From an uncultured Collinsella sp. (GTDB lineage: Bacteria; Actinomycetota; Coriobacteriia; Coriobacteriales; Coriobacteriaceae), in the NCBI GenBank assembly GCA_902470815.1, contig CABRHS010000009.1:1-64000 (forward strand): 64,000 nucleotides of DNA. The letters run 5' to 3'. Of the stretch, positions 60,381 through 64,000 are shown one piece after another; position 1 is the stretch's first letter, and every line of letters begins with the position of its first letter. The translations under genes were made by a program, and so were the position numbers. The notes beneath the pieces were generated by a model. It was not told the origin of the DNA, did not search any database, and was given only the letters and a program-made list of their open reading frames with translations.

Positions 60381-61574
60381 CTAGCGCTCCTCGACGTTGA
60401 CGGGTTGATCGGACGTGCTGCCAAGCTTGACCGACTTGACGTTGAGCCGCGTCGCGAGACGCCCCAACAGCCACGAGGCGAACATGGTGAGGCACAGGTA
60501 GATCACGCTCGTGACGAGCGCCGCCTCGAACTTGGCGTAGTAGATGCCGCCCACCGTGGTGGTGGCGAACATGAGGTCGAACGTGCCGATGACGGAAAGC
60601 ACCGACGAGTCCTTGATGTTGATGACGAGCTCGTTGGAGAGACCGGGGATGGCGAACTTGACGCCCTGCGGGAACACGACCTTGCGCATGGCCTCCCACT
60701 GCGAGAGGCCGAGCGAGCGGGCCGCCTCCATCTGCCCGGCGTCGACCGACTCGATGCCGCCGCGCAGCACCTCCATCATGTAAGCGGTCGAGTTGAGCAC
60801 GATGGTCACGAGGCCGGCGGTGAACGTGCTCCAGATGGCGTTGATCTGCGTGGTGGTGAGGTCCGTCATCCTAAAGAGACTGAACACGCCGAAGAAGATG
60901 ATCATCGCCTGAACCATCATGGGCGTGCCGCGGACGACGGTGCTGTAGACGCGGGCGAAGCCGCTGCCCACGACCTTCCAAAAGCGCACGAAGTCGTTGT
61001 CCGAACGATCGATGACCTGGATACGCAAGAACACCAGGAGCAAGGCGAGGAAAAATGCGATCACGGTGCCGAGCACCGCAAGGGCGACCGTGGTCTTGAA
61101 GCCCGAGAAGAAGATCGCGCGGCTGTTGTAGAGCATGTAGAACATGCTCTCGAGCGTGGAATCGGGGCGCGTCGTGGCCGTGGTGGCAGCCTGCCAGGCA
61201 GAGGCGAGGCCGCAGCCGATGCGATCGACGGCGAGCGTCGCGGTCATCACCGTCACCGCATACGAACCGTATCTTAGCAGGCGCGCCACGCCGGGGCGCG
61301 TGAAGGGCGAGGCGGCTGCATATTCCTTCCATCGCGCGAGTTTGATCGCAAGCGCGACGCCTGCGACCACAAGCCATGCGGCAAGCAGGTAATACATCGC
61401 GACTTCGAGCGCATATGCACCCGCCAAAAAACTCATGGCAGGCCGCGGGCTGCTCGACAGGGCCATTCCCGCCGCGGCGATCACGCTCGTGCCCAACAGC
61501 ACGTAGCGATGGTCGGCACGGACAAATGAGGCCAAACGGCCAAGCGGGCCCTCGCCCGCGGGTGCGGTAATCAT
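60381..61574 (-). CDS. Polar amino acid ABC transporter permease
   Basis: A 397-aa protein. The C-terminal 220 residues are a HisM/GlnP-type permease with the EAA loop QMEAARSLGLSQWEAMRKVV and RGTPMMVQAMIIFFG. The N-terminal 150 residues carry three to four extra membrane segments and are longer than in usual permeases. The start at 61574 has AAGGAG upstream. It may serve as homodimeric permease, because no second permease is in the operon. Confidence 0.9.
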   Translation of the reverse strand: MITAPAGEGPLGRLASFVRADHRYVLLGTSVIAAAGMALSSSPRPAMSFLAGAYALEVAMYYLLAAWLVVAGVALAIKLARWKEYAAASPFTRPGVARLLRYGSYAVTVMTATLAVDRIGCGLASAWQAATTATTRPDSTLESMFYMLYNSRAIFFSGFKTTVALAVLGTVIAFFLALLLVFLRIQVIDRSDNDFVRFWKVVGSGFARVYSTVVRGTPMMVQAMIIFFGVFSLFRMTDLTTTQINAIWSTFTAGLVTIVLNSTAYMMEVLRGGIESVDAGQMEAARSLGLSQWEAMRKVVFPQGVKFAIPGLSNELVINIKDSSVLSVIGTFDLMFATTTVGGIYYAKFEAALVTSVIYLCLTMFASWLLGRLATRLNVKSVKLGSTSDQPVNVEER

Positions 61575-61739
61575 AGATCGACTCCTTGTACGAATGAAGC
61601 GCGACAGTCGCCGAACACGAGGCGGCGAAGCGGCGGAATGTGCAGAGCCCGGGCACGGGCATATTCTCGCAGGGCGTTTTGTGGAGCGAAGCGCAACCAC
61701 GCCCGGAGAGATTATGCCCGCGCCAGGCGGCGGGATGTG

Positions 61740-62657
61740 CTAAGCCGGCTGGCGATCCATGCAGGCGGACCACATATCCTGGCGCTGATCGTCATCGATT
61801 CCGGCGATGATCTCGTTGATCTTGTCGAGGGCGGCGGCGTTGTCCTTGGACACGGCGGCGTTGTCGGGCATGACGGAGCCCTCGAACGCGTCGTCCATGT
61901 CGAGCACGACAAGATCGGGGTAAACCTCGAGCAGCTTGGGTGCGGAAAGCATGGAATAGGTGATGACGTCACACGTGCCGTTGCGCAGGTTCTCGACGAC
62001 CATGGGCTGGGTCTCGGCGGGGGTCATGTGGTTGGCGTCCTCGATCTGCTCGATCACGTCGTCGTACATGGTCGCCGCCTGGCCGAGGATGGAGGCGTCT
62101 GCGAGATCGTCGAAGGTGGTGGCTCCGGCGTAGGCGGAGTCGCCCTTGCAGATCATGATGATGTCGTCGTCGACGTAGGAATCGGAGAACGCGGCGGCCG
62201 CGGCGCGCTCGGGCGTGACGGACATGCCCGCGCACACGATGTCGATCTGGCCGTTGTTGAGCGCGTCGATGAGCGAGCCGAACTCGAGCTTGACCGCGAC
62301 GGGTTCCATACCCAGGCCCTCGGCGATGATCTTGGCGACCTGCACGTCATAACCGTCGGCATAGGCGCCGGACACGTTCTCGATGGGGATGGTGAACTCG
62401 GACTCCTCGGAGACCTGCCAGTTGTACGGGGCGTACGCGGCCTCCATGCCGATGCGCAGCGTCTTGCCGTCACCCACCTGGGAGCCGGACGCGGACGCGT
62501 CGCCATCGGCGGCGGCGTCGCCCTGCGGGGCGGGACCGCAGCCCGCGAGGAACATCATGCCTCCCACGCTCAATGCCGTCATGCCCGAGAGCTTGATGAA
62601 CTCCCTGCGTGAACGCGTGGCGGGTTGTGCAGATACAGAGACAGTCTCGTGAGTCAT
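61740..62657 (-). CDS. Amino-acid-binding lipoprotein
   Basis: A 305-aa substrate-binding protein. The signal has RSRREFIKLSG (Tat-like) and the lipobox FLAGC near residue 39. The mature part has LRIGMEAAYAPYNW, GYDVQVAKIIAEGLG and DALNNGQIDIVCAGMSVTPERAAAAAFSDSYV, split here over three parts, which are SBP_bac_3 hallmarks. The start at 62657 follows GGAGGT. A 165-nt gap with an imperfect inverted repeat separates it from the permease gene. Confidence 0.92.
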   Translation of the reverse strand: MTHETVSVSAQPATRSRREFIKLSGMTALSVGGMMFLAGCGPAPQGDAAADGDASASGSQVGDGKTLRIGMEAAYAPYNWQVSEESEFTIPIENVSGAYADGYDVQVAKIIAEGLGMEPVAVKLEFGSLIDALNNGQIDIVCAGMSVTPERAAAAAFSDSYVDDDIIMICKGDSAYAGATTFDDLADASILGQAATMYDDVIEQIEDANHMTPAETQPMVVENLRNGTCDVITYSMLSAPKLLEVYPDLVVLDMDDAFEGSVMPDNAAVSKDNAAALDKINEIIAGIDDDQRQDMWSACMDRQPA

Positions 62658-62969
62658 GATGATACCTCCGGTTTTTGTCTGAGACCCCTTCCGCACGACG
62701 CAACCAGAGGGGGCCCATCCCCCTCTCCCTTGCAACTGAATGCGTGAAAGTTCCGCGTGCTGTACGGCAGGATACTCCGTCTTGACGTAGTGCGCTCAGG
62801 AGGTATACCAAGAAATACATTAGTTACATTTCTTATACATGACTATGCATAAGGATTTGGGCCGAGGAAAAATCGCGGCTCAGGCCGCCTTGGCGCCGAT
62901 GTGCGGCATCCAGGCTTTACAATACCTGCGAACATCAAAGCGCGCGCCGCCCAAACCGGAAAGGACCAC

Positions 62970-63803
62970 ATGCTCCCCTCGTATCTCGCCGACACCGACC
63001 TGTCCTCCATCAAGCTCGTCGCAACGGACATGGACCTCACCCTGCTCGCCGACGACAAGTCCATGCCCGAGGGCGTGGATGAGCGGATCGAAGCGCTCAT
63101 GCGAAACGGCGTCATATTCTGCGCCGCCAGCGGGCGTCCCGCCCTCGCCCTGCGCGAGGAGTTCGCCGCGCACCACCAGGACATGGCACTCGTGGCGGAC
63201 AACGGGGCCTCGGTCTATCTGAAGGACAAGCCCATCTATCGCGACCTGCTTGAGAGGCGGCTGTACCACGAGGTCCTCGAGCGCTGCGTGACCTCGGGTC
63301 GCGGCGTCCCGGTTCTCTGCGCCTTCGACGACGCCTACATGCTTGAGCGCGACCGCGCGCACCACGACGTGGTGAGCATCTACTACCGCTCGATCACCTA
63401 CGTCGATTCGTTCGAGAATCTCGACGTGGAGTCGAATAAGATCTCCATGTACTTCCCCGATTGGGACAGCAAGCGGCAGTTCGACGAGGTGTACGGACCC
63501 GAATTCGGCGATCGCCTCTACGTGACGTGCGCCGGCAACGAGTGGATCGACTTCATGAACCTCGGCGTCGACAAGGGGTCGGGTATCCGCCACTTGACGG
63601 AGCACCTGGGCATCGCACTCGCCGACGTGGCCGCCTTCGGCGACACCTACAACGATATCCCCATGCTCGACATCGTGGGGCACAGCTACGTGATGGCGAA
63701 CGCCGCCGAGCACATGCACGCGCACGGCAAATTCCTCGCCCCCGGCAACAACGAGGCCGGCGTGCTCACCGTCCTCGACCGCATAATCGAGGCCACGGCG
63801 TAG
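62970..63803 (+). CDS. Cof-type HAD phosphatase
   Basis: A 277-aa HAD hydrolase of the Cof/YidA group (type IIB cap). Motif I is LVATDMDLTLLAD, motif II FCAASGRPALAL, motif III the lysine in GVDKGSGI, and motif IV VAAFGDTYNDIPM. It hydrolyses small sugar or nucleotide phosphates. The start at 62970 has GAAAGGACC upstream. A hairpin at 63826-63854 separates it from convergent polA. Confidence 0.92.
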   Translation: MLPSYLADTDLSSIKLVATDMDLTLLADDKSMPEGVDERIEALMRNGVIFCAASGRPALALREEFAAHHQDMALVADNGASVYLKDKPIYRDLLERRLYHEVLERCVTSGRGVPVLCAFDDAYMLERDRAHHDVVSIYYRSITYVDSFENLDVESNKISMYFPDWDSKRQFDEVYGPEFGDRLYVTCAGNEWIDFMNLGVDKGSGIRHLTEHLGIALADVAAFGDTYNDIPMLDIVGHSYVMANAAEHMHAHGKFLAPGNNEAGVLTVLDRIIEATA

Positions 63804-63825
63804 CGCCGCCCCCACGCCAAAAGCC

Positions 63826-63854
63826 GGGCGCCCCGCCTTCAAGACGGGGCGCCC
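63826..63854. terminator. Terminator between the HAD gene and polA
   Basis: GGGCGCCCCG and CGGGGCGCCC form a perfect 10-bp stem. On the minus strand it is followed by GGCTTTTGG, so it fits the polA side best. Confidence 0.65.
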
Positions 63855-63873
63855 AATTGCAAATTGATATCGG

Positions 63874-64000
63874 CTACTTGGCCTCGGCCCAGGTCTCACC
63901 TACGCTCGCATCGGCGATGAGGGGCACGCGCAACTCCGCGACGCCCTCCATCTCCTCGCGCACCATGGCAACGAGTGCGTCGACCTCACCCGCGGGGCAC
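63874..64000 (-). CDS. polA: DNA polymerase I, C-terminal end (partial)
   Basis: Only the last 41 codons lie in the window. They end with ALVAMVREEMEGVAELRVP, then LIADASVGETWAEAK and a stop. The final part matches the conserved C-terminus of family A polymerases (E. coli LEVPLIVEAGVGENWDQAH). The gene continues beyond the right edge. Confidence 0.85.
   Translation of the reverse strand, partial: CPAGEVDALVAMVREEMEGVAELRVPLIADASVGETWAEAK

Noticed and set aside
1..64000. CRISPR arrays, prophage or conjugative modules, rRNA and tRNA genes
   Set aside because: No regularly spaced direct repeats, no integrase, capsid, relaxase or transposase gene, and no tRNA-like T-loop context was seen.

Overview
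The window is high-GC DNA with densely packed genes on both strands and an anaerobe-type gene set: PTS uptake of beta-glucosides, KdpFABC with KdpDE, CyuA-type cysteine desulfidase, a four-domain ribosomal protein S1, and PfkA with a PKTIDND motif. Together these suggest a gut-type member of the Actinomycetota, most likely class Coriobacteriia (Collinsella or a relative). That placement is inferred from gene content and protein character. No rRNA or tRNA gene was recognised.

Left part (1-21 kb). An XRE/zinc-ribbon regulator is followed by a YjdF (DUF2992) gene read leftward, behind a leader that fits the yjdF riboswitch and shows a visible anti-Shine-Dalgarno. Next is a leftward run of a methyltransferase, a TfoX-domain protein and several unrecognised small membrane proteins. 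Envelope-type regulation follows on the + strand: an ECF sigma factor overlapping its DUF4179 anti-sigma, then PadR-DUF1700-DUF4097 with a palindromic promoter/operator. After these come an ABC exporter with two permeases, a compact DUF4160/DUF2442-HTH pair behind a 32-nt palindrome (toxin-antitoxin-like architecture), LysR plus a MetE-like methyltransferase, pyrG, a metallophosphoesterase, and a BceB-like permease without its ATPase.

Middle (21-45 kb). kdpFABC (leftward, with a 28-aa KdpF) diverges from kdpDE (rightward). The shared intergenic region has 11-bp-spaced repeats that fit KdpE binding. Then come phosphofructokinase, polyphosphate kinase, an Uup-like ABC-F ATPase, an acetyltransferase, the pstSCAB phosphate operon (no phoU in the window), a PepV-like dipeptidase, a HAD phosphatase and rpsA.

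Right part (45-64 kb). A LacI regulator converges on a long leftward sugar operon: MupG-like (DUF871), GH4, PTS IIB, PTS IIC, a small membrane protein, GH1, DUF3284 and PTS IIA. Shared AATT-n2-ATCGAT-n2-AATT-like sites near both the regulator and the operon promoter suggest one regulon. Then follow a HAD hydrolase, cyuA, ndk, argH, argG, a polar amino-acid ABC transporter (three genes), a Cof-type HAD phosphatase, and the 3' end of polA at the right edge.

Non-coding signal. Two families of intergenic repeats are visible: short 37-nt palindromes of the CCTCAAwTnAGGGA type (two good copies and one degenerate), and 115-141-nt elements with inverted-repeat ends and a shared internal core CAAAAGCGCAGG (three copies). 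The second family has conserved core-to-end spacing and is the least explained signal in the window.
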